The translations under genes were made by a program, and so were the position numbers. From Pterobdella sp. o SKG-2022 (Eukaryota > Annelida > Clitellata > Hirudinida > Piscicolidae), in NCBI GenBank assembly GCA_964035795.1, contig OZ038325.1:5337163-5401162 (forward strand): DNA of 64,000 nucleotides, given 5' to 3'. Positions 1 to 14,500 of this stretch are shown piece after piece. Below the pieces are notes generated by a model, which saw nothing but the letters and a program-made list of their open reading frames with translations, ran no database searches and was not told where the DNA came from. How positions within the stretch are numbered: the first letter of the stretch is position 1; the number at the start of each line of letters is the position of its first letter.

Positions 1-307
1 TTTGAAATGCTTCTTTGCGCTAGCAGATCTATGGAGCTTTATCCAGGTCAAATTGAGTTACATGCTCTACAAGTCCTGGTTGATTAAAGAACACTTGAGA
101 CTAACCTGTAATTCACAACTAAAGAAACTGTTTTGATGCTTTAAATCGCTCTAAATGGAAAGCCAAGCCTCGTAATAAAATTTTCTAACAACTGTACCAC
201 CGATTTAAAAATAAAGGGGTACAAAAAATGATTTGAGTGGTGGTTTAATAGTTTCGTATTATAGTTTGTAAGAACACTAAATAAGTGAAAACTTGAATAA
301 CTCGCAG

Positions 308-420
308 GCACTAACGTGCAAGAAGCCAAACACATCCTTCTGACTAGTGGAGTGAAAATTGTCACTGCCAACGATCTCGATGATGCTAGCGTAAAGGCTA
401 TCAACCTTGCTACGTCCTGA
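308..420 (+). CDS. SUCLG2: Succinyl-CoA ligase, GDP-forming beta subunit: last exon only
   Basis: This is the C-terminal exon of the mitochondrial TCA-cycle enzyme subunit that couples succinyl-CoA hydrolysis to GTP formation. After a ...cgcag acceptor the frame reads (G)TNVQEAKHILLTSG and ends ...KAINLATS-TGA at 418-420. The GTNVQEA start and the following D-L-D-D-A match the end of the GDP-forming beta subunit better than the ATP-forming one, whose equivalent stretch differs. The first codon is split, with one base from the previous exon, so the gene continues to the left of the window; no further exon was found in bases 1-307. A possible AATAAA signal is at 723-728. The family is confident, the exon start is clear, and the rest of the gene is unseen. 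Confidence 0.85.
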
Positions 421-1516
421 GTGCTGCACTATTTGTTTTATTCTACTTGGAGTTTATTATTATTAGTTTCAATATTCTTTTATTTTTCTCATTATTTTCT
501 TGATTCATCTTTCAAGTTTATATCAATAATTAATCAATTTCTTCATCAAGGGAAGATTCTTCATAGTTTCTAAACGCATTTAAATCATTATGTTCTGACA
601 TTAAAACGTTCAATTTCAGTGATTCAGTTTTTTAAACGCTATACACCATAAGACCTTACAATGGCCGATCATGACAACGCCACTGACCCTTTAATTTCAT
701 TCATATTACAAAAGCTACTTTAAATAAATTTTACACCATTCATTAGTAAAAATACGCTAGTTATTTTCTTTACTAAAACACTAACTTGCAACTGAGGTAT
801 CACCATAATGTATTTGAAACCTTTGTATTTTCTCTATTTTTATGTTATTTTTTAATGGGTAATTAGTTACATTTTGGTACATTTGACTTCATGTTATCTT
901 GTACAGCAAGATCTTATCATTATCAACTCAAGCGCCTGATATGTAGCAGTCATATAGCAGCTTAGCAGAATTTTTATCCACATTACCCTATATTTTGTAA
1001 CTGTAATGATGAAAATTATAGCCGATAAAAAGCGGTAATGAACATAACAGTAATTTTTCTTGAATCTCTAATAATTGATTATGTTGTGCACTTTAACTAA
1101 ATGAATATGCAACTAATAAATGTCTATCAAAATAAAGAAAAACATATCATGTAACTTGATATCCTACAGTAGAACGTTGATTGCAATTGAATTTAATAGA
1201 TGATTGAAGGTTAAATAGGTAAAAAAATAAGTGCACAGAAAATTTTTTTAAGCTTTTTAAGGCAACTAATTCTAAGAATAAAATAATGCGCAATGATCAC
1301 AATCAATAAATCACAACGAAAAAGTACTTAATTGGTAAAGAACAATTTTAAAACACCATTGACAGTAATGAGAGATTAACAAATTTCTTATATTTATTTA
1401 ATCAAAAATGGAGCTTAAATTGAAACTGGAAGACTTAACAACTAATATTTATATTATATAATAGAAGCTAAAAAAGTTATAGGAGTGATAAATGTAGGAA
1501 TCATTAACTGGAATAA
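421..1516. other. SUCLG2 3' flank and convergent intergenic DNA
   Basis: This stretch is AT-rich with no supportable coding sequence. It holds the presumed SUCLG2 3' UTR (AATAAA at 723-728) and the 3' flank of the convergent ACBP gene, whose likely minus-strand AATAAA is at 1393-1398. I see no repeat or RNA gene. Confidence 0.5.
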
Positions 1517-2322
1517 CTATTTGTAAATCTCTATAATTCTATTGGCTGCTGCCACATATTGCTTTTGGGCATCATTCTTTGGCAGACCTTGGGTTATTGA
1601 TATAAATCATAATTAAAATAATTAAGTTTATTATATAAAATTAAATAGAAATTTATCCCGTTTGGATTTTGTTACAAATTAAATTTAGAACAAACACTGC
1701 AAAATGAGTTAACTGATGACTGACATTAAATTAAACCTTATCAAATAGTCTACCAATTGATATCAAGCAAATGAATAACAAGGTTTTAGTCAAGAAAAGG
1801 TGAATAGAAATGAAATTTACAGTATCATGATACCTTTTCTCGAATTCCAAGCATCCCATTTTGCTTTCCCTTTAAAGTCCAACATGCCTGGTCTAGCTGT
1901 AAATTTAAAGTTTGAGCATTTGATTTTTTTTGATAATGATTATTTAAATTTTCAAATAATTATTCAAAACAATTAAAATATTAATCGATAAAAATTTTTA
2001 AATGGAAATTTTAATTTCATTGACAAAACAAGACAATCTCCTCATACCAGTGTCACAGTCTCCTACGGTGGACTGTTTGTAGAGACCATAGAGCTCTAGC
2101 AACTCCTGATCATTTGGCTGTGTTGATAATTTTTTCACGTCTTCTGCTGCTTTGTTAAATTCAACCTTACGTGGTTTACGATGAGTTATTTTTGGATTAA
2201 AATTATCTATGTAATGCACCAACATAATTGTGGATTAAACAATTATTAGATATACATGTTTCATAATTTATTGGTTATTATAAAATAGAAATGTAAAAAT
2301 TATTCAAAAATACTTCAGCCAT
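1517..2322 (-). CDS. DBI: Acyl-CoA-binding protein (ACBP/DBI), complete, 4 exons
   Basis: This is a cytosolic carrier of medium and long-chain acyl-CoA esters. The coding exons on the minus strand are 2314-2322, 2048-2165, 1834-1896 and 1517-1587. Together they give 261 nt, or 86 residues, the normal length for single-domain ACBP. The first exon encodes only Met-Ala-Glu before a gtattt donor. The second gives [12 protein letters not shown] and the ligand-binding [12 protein letters not shown]. The third gives [16 protein letters not shown], and the fourth gives [18 protein letters not shown]. The acyl-CoA-contacting Tyr and Lys of YKQ, the Lys of KAKW and the late Tyr are all present. Phases join cleanly (0, 1, 1). 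A start at the in-frame ATG at 2223-2225 is rejected because the micro-exon start gives the canonical N-terminus. Its 5' end faces OSBP 264 bp away. Confidence 0.93.
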
Positions 2323-2586
2323 AGTCAATTCTGCGATACACCGAAGGTTCAAAAAGAAGATCAGGCGTTATGGTGCTATATAGAAATGTGAAGTGTGTAA
2401 GGTTATTAATTATCATCACAATTATTAATAAAAGTTTTTAAGTTTGACACTATTTATAACCTTAATTATTTGAAAATTACTTTTAATGTAATTTAAAATC
2501 ATTAAAGTCTAGTCGGTTCTTTATTTATTTCCTGTTCACGTAAACACGAAGGCCATTGGATTGTGATCAGTTTTATCAGAAAACAA
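2323..2586. promoter_or_regulatory. Divergent ACBP / OSBP intergenic region
   Basis: 264 bp separate the start codons of ACBP (-) and OSBP (+), so both promoters and 5' UTRs must lie here or overlap. This is inferred from gene arrangement; no specific factor site or TATA box was recognised with confidence. Confidence 0.5.
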
Positions 2587-5500
2587 ATGAGCGATTCTAA
2601 ACCCCCACATCCAGACCAATATAAGGGATGGTTGTATAAATGGACAAATTATATAAAAGGGTACCAGAAGCGGTGGTTTGTCTTGCAAAATGGCTTTTTA
2701 TCCTATTATAGGTTTAGATTCTTATTTTTAAATTATTGATTAGTTATAAATATTTTTTCATGAGAATGCAAAATAAGATACACTTGTTAAACATTCATAT
2801 AAATAATATGCTATTAAAAACCCAATATTTTCCAAAAAATAACAAAAGGATATATGTAAAATACCTTTTTATCAAAAACCAAACATTAAATATTTTCAAA
2901 AAGATGGCAAAAAATGGTAATAAGTATGAAAATTACTTTTAGGAACCAGGCAGAGATGTCAAATGCTTGTAGAGGCACCATAAATCTGGCGAATGCTTTC
3001 ATTCACACACAAGACTCATGTTCCTTTGTCATCTCAAACAGAGGAACAATGACATTCCATCTTAAAGCCAATTCTGAGGTTTATCAGTTGTACTAAATCT
3101 TGAATATTCTCTCACAAATATATGGGTTTTTTGATCCAAAACACTTATTTACTTTTATATTTTTATTTATGATTAAAAATATAAATGACAAGAAAAAATA
3201 AAAAACACAAAGTTCTACACTTTTTATATCATTAACCTAGTTTCAATAGCTCTTCATGACTGGCATTCAACAGGTTATAAACACAACACCACATTGATCA
3301 AATGCTTTTTACATCCTCTTTTTTGTTACCGAGGGTTGGGCTTTTTATTTTGAAAAATTTTGAGACAGGATTTTCATTGTTATACACATTGGTTGACACA
3401 AGCTGTGCCTAGCTTTTTTGTCATTTAAAACAAGTTTTTGAGTTTTTCCAGCTTCAACTCATTGTATACTCACTATGTCAAGCAAATTTATTCTGTTTGT
3501 ACAAAGGAATGTCTCAACATTCTGATGGTAAAGCTCAGTAAGTAGTGAGTCCAAAAGAATTTTATCATTTTTTCAAACATTGCATATCTTGTAAAACATG
3601 GCTGTCTTTCTGCTCAAGGCAGTTCAAGGTGGAAACTGTTACATCTCATGTTTCAACAGCATGGAACATATTGCATCTTACACAGGTTGAATACATATGG
3701 CCTCTTGTTAATAAAAATAGATGGTGATTAGTAAGACACTTGAAATGTGCTATTGAAGCAAGCTCACATCCACCACCTGCAGATATTTTTTCAAGATAGC
3801 AGAACTCTGGAACAACTTTCAGAATTTCATCAATAACTATCACTTTTTTCACTAGTTTTCCATAAAAACACCCAGCTGTACCCGAAGGCCAGCACATTTG
3901 AAGTAAAAGAATCTTTTATGCCACTGAATTTCTATGCACCCATTGTTTGAAGTTGCCACAATAAATAGCGTTTTTACCAACACCTGTTTGACATACACCA
4001 CAAGGATACTTCCCAGATTTCTTCAACCCATTAAGGTTCAAACCAGAGACTTTTAACTTTGTCTTACTCATATTTTTTTACATCCCTATTTTCTCCATCT
4101 CTGACATCCGTGTTTTCAATTTTGCAACAAGTTCATCCATGGACTACGCACCTTCCAAGTGCAACATGTATAAAACTTCATAGATAGAGCTTCCAGCATA
4201 AGCACTCAAAGTAATGGACTAAAAAAAATTGGCAATTATCCAAACATCAAATGGGTTGCCATACTCATCACCCACTTAACCTGCTTCTTACTTTTTTGTA
4301 CATGGATTGTAAAATTCTCATAAATCATTCATAGGTTTTCAACTTCCGCATGCTCAACTAAATCTAAGACTAAGTAGAGGGGATTACCAGCAAGCAGATG
4401 CTTTGTTGTACTTGACGGAGAATAAATATGACGTCAGCTGTACTTTGACCTTGTATGAAAATACATTGTATTTTATCAGTCATAGTTTTTTCTGATTGAT
4501 CTTTCTACTACACGCATCAAAACCTTCATAAAATGTTGAATTAGCTAACAACTTCTATAATTAGATCTGTTTTGAGCATCACCTCAAATCTTATATACAT
4601 TATGTGATTTTCCCGCCACTCAGCTGATATGGGATTTTCAAAGATTACGTTTTCTCTGAAATTTCAAATCATACCAGCACCACCTAGATTAGCGGATTTG
4701 AACATCTTGGCGACAATACCCGAAGGACTCTGTGCTTTTAAAAAATTCATCTTATTAATGGCCTTTTCAACCATTTCTGGTGATTGTAGGTTCATATTGG
4801 TTTTTCATAGAATCTCTTGTAGACAACAAAGGTCAACTTTCTTCAACAACCATGTTTTTACCACTTCAACAGTCTTAAAACTTTAACATAAATCAAAAAA
4901 CAGGATGTAAAATTATTTGAACAACTTAGCCAAAAATTTCCAAAGAAATACTTCAAAATATTTTCAAAGAAATCTAATAAATTTAATGAATATACCACTT
5001 TTTAGCTATCTAAATATCGTTGGCGTTTAAACTTATGATTGGAGAAAACATTTTAAAAATTCGGTATGAGTTTATCGACAGTTTCATAATAAAAATAAGT
5101 CAGACTGTGTTCATAAAGTAGAAAAATAATTTTTTGAGTCAGATTTTGAAAAAAGCTGAACAGATCGGTTCTTAGCCAAAAACACAATCAAACGGTTTAT
5201 ATACTCTTATATTATCATGAATAAATAGTTATTGTAACTGAAACCAAGGTTGAGAGACAGAAATGGGTGACAGCCTTAGAACTTGCAAAGAACAAAGCCA
5301 TAACTTCTCTTGAATCTGGTTATTTTTTTATCCATGTTAAACTTATGATAGAGGTAAACGTATCTAAAATTATAGAATTTTGCCCTTTCAATAAGTCTAT
5401 TAGAACATCATATATTTGACCTGAAATTTTAAAACATTAATTAACAAAACTAAATTAAAATTTTTCTGAAAATATATTATAGTATATAATTTTTATTATA

Positions 5501-8500
5501 TATTTTATGGCAAAAGAAGAAATCTAATTAGTTTATAGTGCTGTAGGTGTCTCAATAGCTGGCTTCAACAGTAGTCGGTTAATACATCTTTTCCACTCAA
5601 CTCTGAAAAGGGAAGCAGACAAGAAAAGAACGATACGAATTTTTTGTTTCGAAAATTGAGAATAATAATCAAGGAGGCGTCTGACTTAACAACTGCATTA
5701 AAGACAGAAATGGAGAAACTGTAATTGCCGGTGATGGTTGGAAAAGAGCGTGGAAGGAGTGCATGGAGGCCATCATGAATGGGTACAATCCATGGTAGAT
5801 TCTGGTGAATGTGAACGTGGTTAAAGGTTCCGTGGAACCATTTACTATGGGCGAGGTGTAGAAAGCACTAGGAATCATGAAGAATTGCAAGGCCAGTGCA
5901 ACAACTGTGATTGTCAAGGAGCACCTATCTGCTTTTCCACATAGGAAACAAGTTATATTGCAAATAGCAAACGATATCCTGATGGAGAGGATATGCCTCA
6001 TGACTGGAGGGCAAGTACAGTTGTTCCCATTTATAAGAAGAAAGGTAGCGTTATGAGACCTTGATAGGTGTAAAGCTTTTAGAGATTTATGGTATTCAGC
6101 TGATTGATAGGGTAAGAATTGATGGCTAGATTAATTTTAACTGATTTGATTGCTTAGATTGCGAGGCCAAGGTTAGCATGAAAAGGTATGATGAAAAAAC
6201 TTTTTTGTGTATTTGGTTTAATTTTTGAAGGTTTATATGATAGCGTGTAATGAGAGAGTGAGGTCATGGAGAAAAGTCTGTGATTTTTTTGTAAAGATAA
6301 AGATGCTGGTTATAACAAAATGATGATATATTTTCTCAACTCTAATTAGGGAATGTACATTTTTGAGATCATGAAATTTTATATCCCTTTCTCACACCTC
6401 AACCAGGGTTTTGCTCGCCTACCACGAAAATGACCTTAGGTAGAGGATGTTTTATTAGAAAATTGCTTCCTTTCAGCTTCATTATTGCCCCACATATAAA
6501 TCTTATAGGCTGAATTCTTGCTTTTTAAGATGCGGGGTTGATTTGACTCAGTGCCACCAGCCTATCTATGTTCCTAGATTGCACACATGTCCACCCTACT
6601 CCGAGACATAGTCTCCACCACCTCACTGTTTCTGCTTTTCAAACTACTTACATTAAAAGAAGCTACTTTGAATATCGTTTTCAGGTCCTTGCTTAATTCG
6701 TCTGAGCCAGACCCTGCTTTCCAAACCCGGAAGCCAGTTAAGCCCAAAGCATTACCAGTAGGCTTGTTGGTTCTGGCAGTCTTAGAATACAGACTCTAAG
6801 TTTGGTCCAGTTTAACGTCAAATGGCCGAGACAATCTAAAGATAATTAAAAATTAGCTTATAATATTTATTTAATAGACTAATGGTTAATACAAAATCAT
6901 ATCTTAAACCATTTATTTTTCTGCACCAATCTCTCAAACAGATGATGAGGGTGACATAATACAATCAGACTCCAAAGAACTTCAGAACACCATACAGACC
7001 CTCGCCACCAAGATCGAGGACCTCAAGACGTGCAATGAATCCATATCCAAACATGGACAAGCTTTGCAGGTAATCTAGTTTAGTGTTCTAATTATTACCA
7101 CTATCTAGTTAGCTGGTCCAAGAATGATCTCCAATGCCTCCACTGGCTTCCAGTCGAAAACGCTTAGTTTTTAAAATCGTTCTACTAACTTTCAAATCTT
7201 CTAAGCTATCCTCTCCATTTCATCTTTTCTTTCTTCTGCAATAATCTTTCTATTCTTAAAAAACTTGAAAGCCCATTCATTGAAAACTGCTTTTCATTCT
7301 GACAATATTTAAGCCGCTTTAATTTTACCACTTCAAACTTACATATCAAATCTATCAAATCTTCTTCATACCATTATAGGCATACTTCATAGTTATTTTC
7401 AAACATCTATACTCATTTTAGTCATTACCATTATTTTCAATCTCATAATGTGTCAAACGGGGGTGCCTCAGTTGCTTGCCTTGGTTCTTTACAACTTGAT
7501 TTTCATTTCATTATCTTCTTTTTGCACACTGCAAAAGCAGTGGTTGAGTGCAGGTTGCCACTGACAGACTAGGCACATCCTTTGTCTTCAAGACTCCAAA
7601 AAAATTCTCGCTGACCCTATGATGCCTTTTCTGAATGGTTTCTACCGTAAACTCAGTGCTGAAATCCAAGTTTTTCAGTCAAAATCCTTGTACATTGTCT
7701 GGTCCAGGTACTTTCAAGTTTGGCATTCTTGCCAGAATATTCTGTATTTTTTCTATGTTTATGGTCAATTCATTTTGATTTGGTTAATCATTCATTGAAG
7801 TATTTTCGAAGTATTTTAGACATTTATCTTTTCCATTATGTGTGTCATAAATTTGACCAAGCATGTTTTGTTTCCTTTTGTTCTGGTATTTTACCTGTAG
7901 CTCGTACATTCAACTGTCTGTTTTGTTGGTATTGCTTTATTCGCTGGTCCTGTTTTTTGATTTTTCTTCTTTTGACTTTTATTTTTTGTATTATTTCTTC
8001 CTTCTTTCAATTGGAAGCATTTTTGAATTTTTGTTTTTCTCTGCTTTTTTTTCTCTTAATGCCCAACTCTCTTCTCAAATCTCTTGATTGCTCTTCTATT
8101 AGATGTTTCTTCAAAATTCCTTTTTGTTCTTTTTTCATCTTTTTCAACTTCCAGAATTTTTTTCACATCAACAGTTTTTCAATAGATCAGATCATTAGTT
8201 TCGGTGTTACTTTCCACTATTGTTTTGCCTTATCTATTTGCTCCACAGCTGCTTGTTTTTCTGGTTCCTCCCAATGCTGGTATTATTGTTTTTCCATTTT
8301 TATTTTTTTATTCAGACAGTTTATTATCACCATTGTTTTTATTATCATTTTTATCAGTATTATCGTTATAATTGTTTTCATTATCGTTATTTTTAGCAAT
8401 TTTTTCTTAATTGTTTTTATTATTTATTATTCTTATTATTATTATTATTTGTCTAACGTCTTTTGTTCAGACGCTTATCAGATATTTTTCCATGTTTTAT

Positions 8501-11500
8501 CTCTAGGGATTTGGTTTGATTTTTGTTGGTCAAATATTATTATGTTCAACCCAATTAATTTTTCTACTTACCAATCATTATCTACAGCGAGCCCTGGTTG
8601 ACCTCGAATGTTGGGACAACCACGATGGTACGTTGAAGATGCAGTCGGTAATGGAACGGGCCAATCTCTTCAGACTCACTTCTAATGCTATGATATTAGT
8701 AAGGAGGCTTTTGTATTCCATGATTCATCAAAATTGAATGTTTATTAGAGAATAACATTTTGAAATTTTTTAACATTTTTTATTCATTCAAATACAAAAT
8801 TAAAGACAGATAAAAGCTTTTTGGCTGAGATTCAAAATTTTAGTTGGATTTATTAACAAAACTTTCCCATATACAAATATCAATATCAATTATATTCATA
8901 TATCAAAACGCTTTAAATGAAACAAGGCAAGAAATACAAACACATCCAAAAAAACAGGCTTGCAATGAGTTTTTGAGTTTGGCTTCAACCCAGAGTCAAA
9001 GGTGGCAGAAACTTCTTCAATATGAACAAGAGAGAAGAGTAAGTTTATCTAGTCTCATAGCTATGAATGTATTTGCCAATGACAAATGTGCCCTGTTATT
9101 GAAGTAATGCTTAAAAGACTTCGTTATTTGTTTTTATTTTGTATTTCATAGTCTTCCTTTTCATCATCACACCACCAGGTGTACCTGGAAGACATGGTGG
9201 AGCAGCTTGGAAAACAACATAGTTCTCTGGAGAAGCAGGTTTGTAATGGTAGAAATAAGTGAAACAAAAATAAATACTTTTAAAGATTTTTTAAATGAAT
9301 AAAATGCTTTTTAAATCTGAAGTTAAACACTTTAGTTGTATTTTTTGCTCTAGGCTCAAAAGGCAAAAATCAAATTGAAGTATAATAATAAAACAACAAT
9401 ATGAATAATGAAGCCTTATGATGCTAAACCAACCACTAGATTCGCAAGTCTTTGATTCCATCTAGCACCACTTCTGCGGCCCCCCACAGTCCCATCATGC
9501 ACCAACCCATTACAGGTCACTATGACATTTCAATTGTCTGCATCATTCGACTTGTGTAGTGTATGTACATCCAATTTTATGGAGTGCAAGATATTTACTT
9601 AACGTGTAGAAGCTGTTAATATTTTAAGTTTTAAACGGTGAGATTCGAGTTGAGAATTTATAATAATGACGTTTCAATTGGAAGATGGTGACGATGAAGA
9701 AGATGATGATTTTTTCGATGCACTTGACCATGATTCCAAATCGCTCCAATTCACACAAGTGTATGTCTTGAGAATTACTTCAGCTTATGTATAATAACAT
9801 CAATGTAACAATAATATTTCTTTAAAGCCACCAAGCAAAATCATTAGAAGGCTCAATAGAGGTTAGTTATGTGCATAATTCTTATATAGGATACTTCAAA
9901 CGTTCTCAACTACATATAATATGAATTCATTAAAACTAACTTGACAACCGCAAACATACAAACACACAGCTGCAAGCATACAAATATACATCCGCAAACA
10001 TAAAAAAACACAGCTGCAAACATGCAAACTTACAGCCGCAAACATACAAACACACAGCCTCAGTCGCAAATAAATTCGAGAGGAGATCTCAAAGCCCAAC
10101 GAATAACAGAGAGCTCCGATCAAATTAAACAGGTCGTCACCACGACCAATAAGAAACGCAAACGACGTTCAAGCATCCCACCACGACCTAATTACCCGAT
10201 CAATCTGTGGAGCATCATGAAGAATTGTATTGGCAAAGAACTTTCCAAGATACCCATGCCGGTTGGCATGGTTTTTTGTTAAGTTTATTGTCTGTCATAT
10301 TTAATATGAATCATACTTTCCATCCAAAATCATTCGACCACCTCAAAACCCAACTTTCTCCGAAATCCAGGTGAACTTCAGTGAACCCCTCTCTTTTCTT
10401 CAACGTCTCACAGAGGATTTCGAGTATTCAGATTGTCTTGATAAAGCTGCTTCATGTTGTCATGGGCCTGATGATTTAGGTGAATGGGCAGGTGTGGGGA
10501 TGCTGTTGTGTTAAATGCTGTGGTAGGTTATTATTTTTTTTTTATTCTTTTGTCAACTTATTTGTACAGAGGGCGGTTATGAGCAGCTTGCTTACTTGGC
10601 AGCCTTCACTATTTCTTCCTATGCCAACACCACTCTGAGAACTGGAAAGCCTTTTAACCCTCTCCTCGGCGAGACATTTGAGTGTGATCGCACTGACGAT
10701 TTGGGGTGGAGGTCATTTGCTGAGCAGGTTGACGAAGAAATGCTTAACTAGCTAAAATTTTATGATAAGGCTGAACTTATCGAAAATTAGAGCTTTTTTA
10801 CTTTAAATAAATGTATTTTAAAAAATCCTATGTTTGATGTGAAAATTTCGAAAAGTTAATTACTTAAAATACATTAAGGTGTGTTTAGAAATTTATATCA
10901 ACATCAATAATATAGAACAAAAAAAACAATAATGATAACAAAAATTCATCTAACGCCAAGGCAAGCAGTCAAAAGGCACTTTTAACAAGCATAATAATGC
11001 AAAAATTCTGACCCAGGTGAGTCACCATCCACCGTCAGTAGCTATGTTCACTGAGGGAAAGGAGTGGCAACACTGGCAGGAGTTCACTATGAGTTCCAAG
11101 TTCAGAGGGAAATATCTACAAATCATTCCATTAGGTTTGAGTTCTATCATCTTGTGTTTGCTTTAAATGGTGGTTTTTTAGTCTATATAAAACCAGCAGC
11201 AATCATTTATATCAAGAACTATGAAGTATCATTTATATTCATCTAATGGTAATACAATTCTATAACTCACCAACAAAATTTTCAATAACATTTATTAGTT
11301 ACACAATACTATCTTGACCCACCAACAACGCCTCTGGTTTGGTAGTCATGACAATCACTAATGTTATTTGCTGTTTCAATTGGGGTATGAAATAACATCT
11401 ACCACAAACAACATCCATCAAAAACATCCACCTTCAACCAGGGATCGCCCATCTCCTCTTTCCCAAGTCTGGCAACCATTTCACATGGAGGAAAGTTTCG

Positions 11501-14500
11501 ACCACAGTTCATAACATCATCGTTGGTGCGTCCTTTTTGCTTCATATAATTATTTAACATCAATATTATTGTTTGTTTCATTATTTTTTATTCATTTTTA
11601 TTATTACTATTGTTTCCAGTGAAAGTGGTAGTACATATTAATGGGGTTTTTTGGCTTTGGTAGAGCGATAAAACCTAGTAGTACTAGAGTAGTATTATAA
11701 CCGCCCATCTTGACTACACAACTCACTTCTGCACCTTTGTAGGAAAGTTGTGGGTAGACAACCATGGCGAGATGGACATTGTGAATCATAGAACAGGGGA
11801 TCTTTGCCATCTCAAATACTTTGCTTACAGTTACTTTTCCAGAGAAACTCCCAGAAAGGTTGTGTTAGTGTTAGTTTGGTGCTTTTGATGTTGATGGAAG
11901 GACATTTGTGATGGAGATGGTATAGTGCTTTTGACATAGTGATTTGTTGGTGGTCGTGTAGTGGTGTCGGCGGTTTAATATAGATTTTTTAAATTATTTT
12001 TTTGTGTTCCTTGTTTGGCTTTTTGGTGATTCACACGCTTAAATTAATTTGAAGCTGTATGGATTATCATTATTTCTATGCAGGTGTCAGGAATAATCAC
12101 GGACAAAAACAACACAGCTAAATATTTGCTCACAGGTGAGTCAGAACTAAACATAGTATTAAGGACAATCATAATGAGTATTTCCATATATCAACAATGG
12201 TCGACAGTTAAATATAAAATAAATGATAGCAAAGCTTTTCATTGTTTTACCCATATTATCTTCTTAATTGTTTCTTCACTTATTATTTGTTTTAATTATT
12301 ATTATCATTGTTATCTACAAAAACCTCACCACGATCGAAAACAGCAATAACAAGCTAAGACCACACAGGCACATGGGACGACAAGATCGAGGGGGCTCGC
12401 ATCATAGGAGTGGACGAACCATCCAAGGGCAAGATCGAGTACCGCACTGAAGAACTCACTGTGCTGTGGAAAAGGCGTTTCAGGCCGTGAGTGTTGTTGT
12501 GTCTTCATGGGTGATGAGGCTTTTAAAGGTCAATAATAATGATCTTTTAACCTATATCCTCAATTAAAAAAAACTGTGATTACTTAAATCTGTTCATTAT
12601 CGCTTATTACAGCTTTTTTCTTTTGCATAAAGTCAGTACTATTATAGCTGTAGGGGGTCTAGATGGTGGTCCTGAAAGGATATTAAAACTTGGCACGAAA
12701 ACAAGTTTTCAGGAGCATGACAACTGTATGCAAGTCCTCTCAGTACACTGTCAACACCAAGATCAAGCTGTACAAAACCTGTATTATGCCTGTGCTTCTG
12801 CGTGGATCCGAATGTTAAAGATAAAGCAAGATAGTGTTTTTTATCCATTTAAAAGCTGCTCTCAGTCTGCAGAAGCTCTAAAATCCACAGAGGATGCCTG
12901 GTTTTTACTCATCTTTTTTGGGTCTTTGTTTTTTTGGTAGTTATATTTTCTTGATTTTTATCGTAAAATGAGGAAGATTTTAGACACATATATTTTTTTT
13001 AAAAACTAAAATTTTCGAAAAATTCAACTTTGTCATAATTCATCATCCTCATTCTTTTTGTAGCCTATTTTCTTAAGCAGAGATTGAGGCTTTCTTGAAA
13101 ATTATTTTCTAATTGGGTTAAACTGCATCAAATTTAATTGAATTGTAATGGTGGGAATTTCTCGTGGATATCTCCACTATTCACTCCGGTTGATAATCTT
13201 TTATCAAATTGTAAGGTCAACAAACACAAAGTATTTATTTTAAGCAACTAACTCAAATCTATACAGAGTAGAATTTTAAATCCAGTTATTTGAAGGAAAG
13301 TGTAGGGTCACAGAAAGAAACGTTTTACTTTTGAAAAAAGAAAGGATGCTGATTATATTAAAATGATGAGGGTTACGATATAAATTATTGGCATTAAATT
13401 AATCATAAAGCCTTATCAAGTGTATATTCAATCAAATGCTTTCATAAGTCATTTGTAAGCTTATATGGAGTTTTCAAACATAAAATATTCCAACAATTTT
13501 CAACGTCGATTCATGAGAGAATTTCAATAAATTTATTAAACAGCTGTTAAAAATTGTTGAATATTGTCTATAAGTACGTTAAGATGTCTCTGAAAGTTAC
13601 TTGAACATTTTATATATTCTTGAATGCATTCAAAACTTATAGATTTATTTGACGAAATAGTAGCATTCATTGTCGCTCAAAATTATGTTAATTTGAATTA
13701 TTTTTTTTTATTTTTTGAAAGTTTTGGTGCAATGGCGATTGTTGTATAGTCATTAATCATTTTATCTCAGCTACTTGTGGGATTTCAATGTTTTTGAACA
13801 TATTTTTAATATTTCTGATAATAGGATAAAAGATGAATTTATAAAAAAGTATTGTGAGCTGTTTTAGATAGTGAAGATTAACTCCTGGATCCATACTAGG
13901 TGTGCAAAGATTCCCAGTGTCTGCTAAGCTAGCTAAGGATTTCATGTCTGAAATGCAAAAGTAGCTCAGCTTGTAGAATCTTTATGTGATGTCTTATTAT
14001 CTTTTATCATTATTGATTTATCATCATCATCATAGAACTTATTTACCACAGAGAAGAGTTGGAGAAGTGCTACAACTTTACCCAACTGGCGGTGGAGTTG
14101 AATGAGATGGAACCTGGAATTGCTCCTACTGACTCAAGACTCAGGCCAGATCAACGTCTGATGGAGGAAGCCAAGTGGGATGAAGCTAATGATGTAAAGG
14201 TGAGTGGGTTAGCATGGGTGGGTGTGGTGAGTAGATTGCTTGTACCACTTTTATTATAAGTTTAAGAAGTCGTCAAAAGTACAACATCAAGGTTTCCAAA
14301 TGTACACAGGTGCAGTTGGAAGAGAAGCAGAGGGCCTCGAGGAAAGTGAGGGAGAGTCTGGTGGAAGCTGCCGCTGAAAAGGGTTTGTTGTTCTTGTGCT
14401 TTTAATCAATTATTATAATTTTTTGAATAACTTTATTTCTAACCCAGTGATTTCCAAAATCTAAGTTCCGTTTAAGTAATAATAAAATTAAAAACTCCTA

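Noticed and set aside
7720..8601. 293-residue hydrophobic plus-strand ORF
   Set aside because: It is T-rich simple sequence (Phe/Ile/Ser/Cys runs) inside OSBP intron 4, overlapping an antisense RT relic, and it ends in the next OSBP exon in a shifted context.
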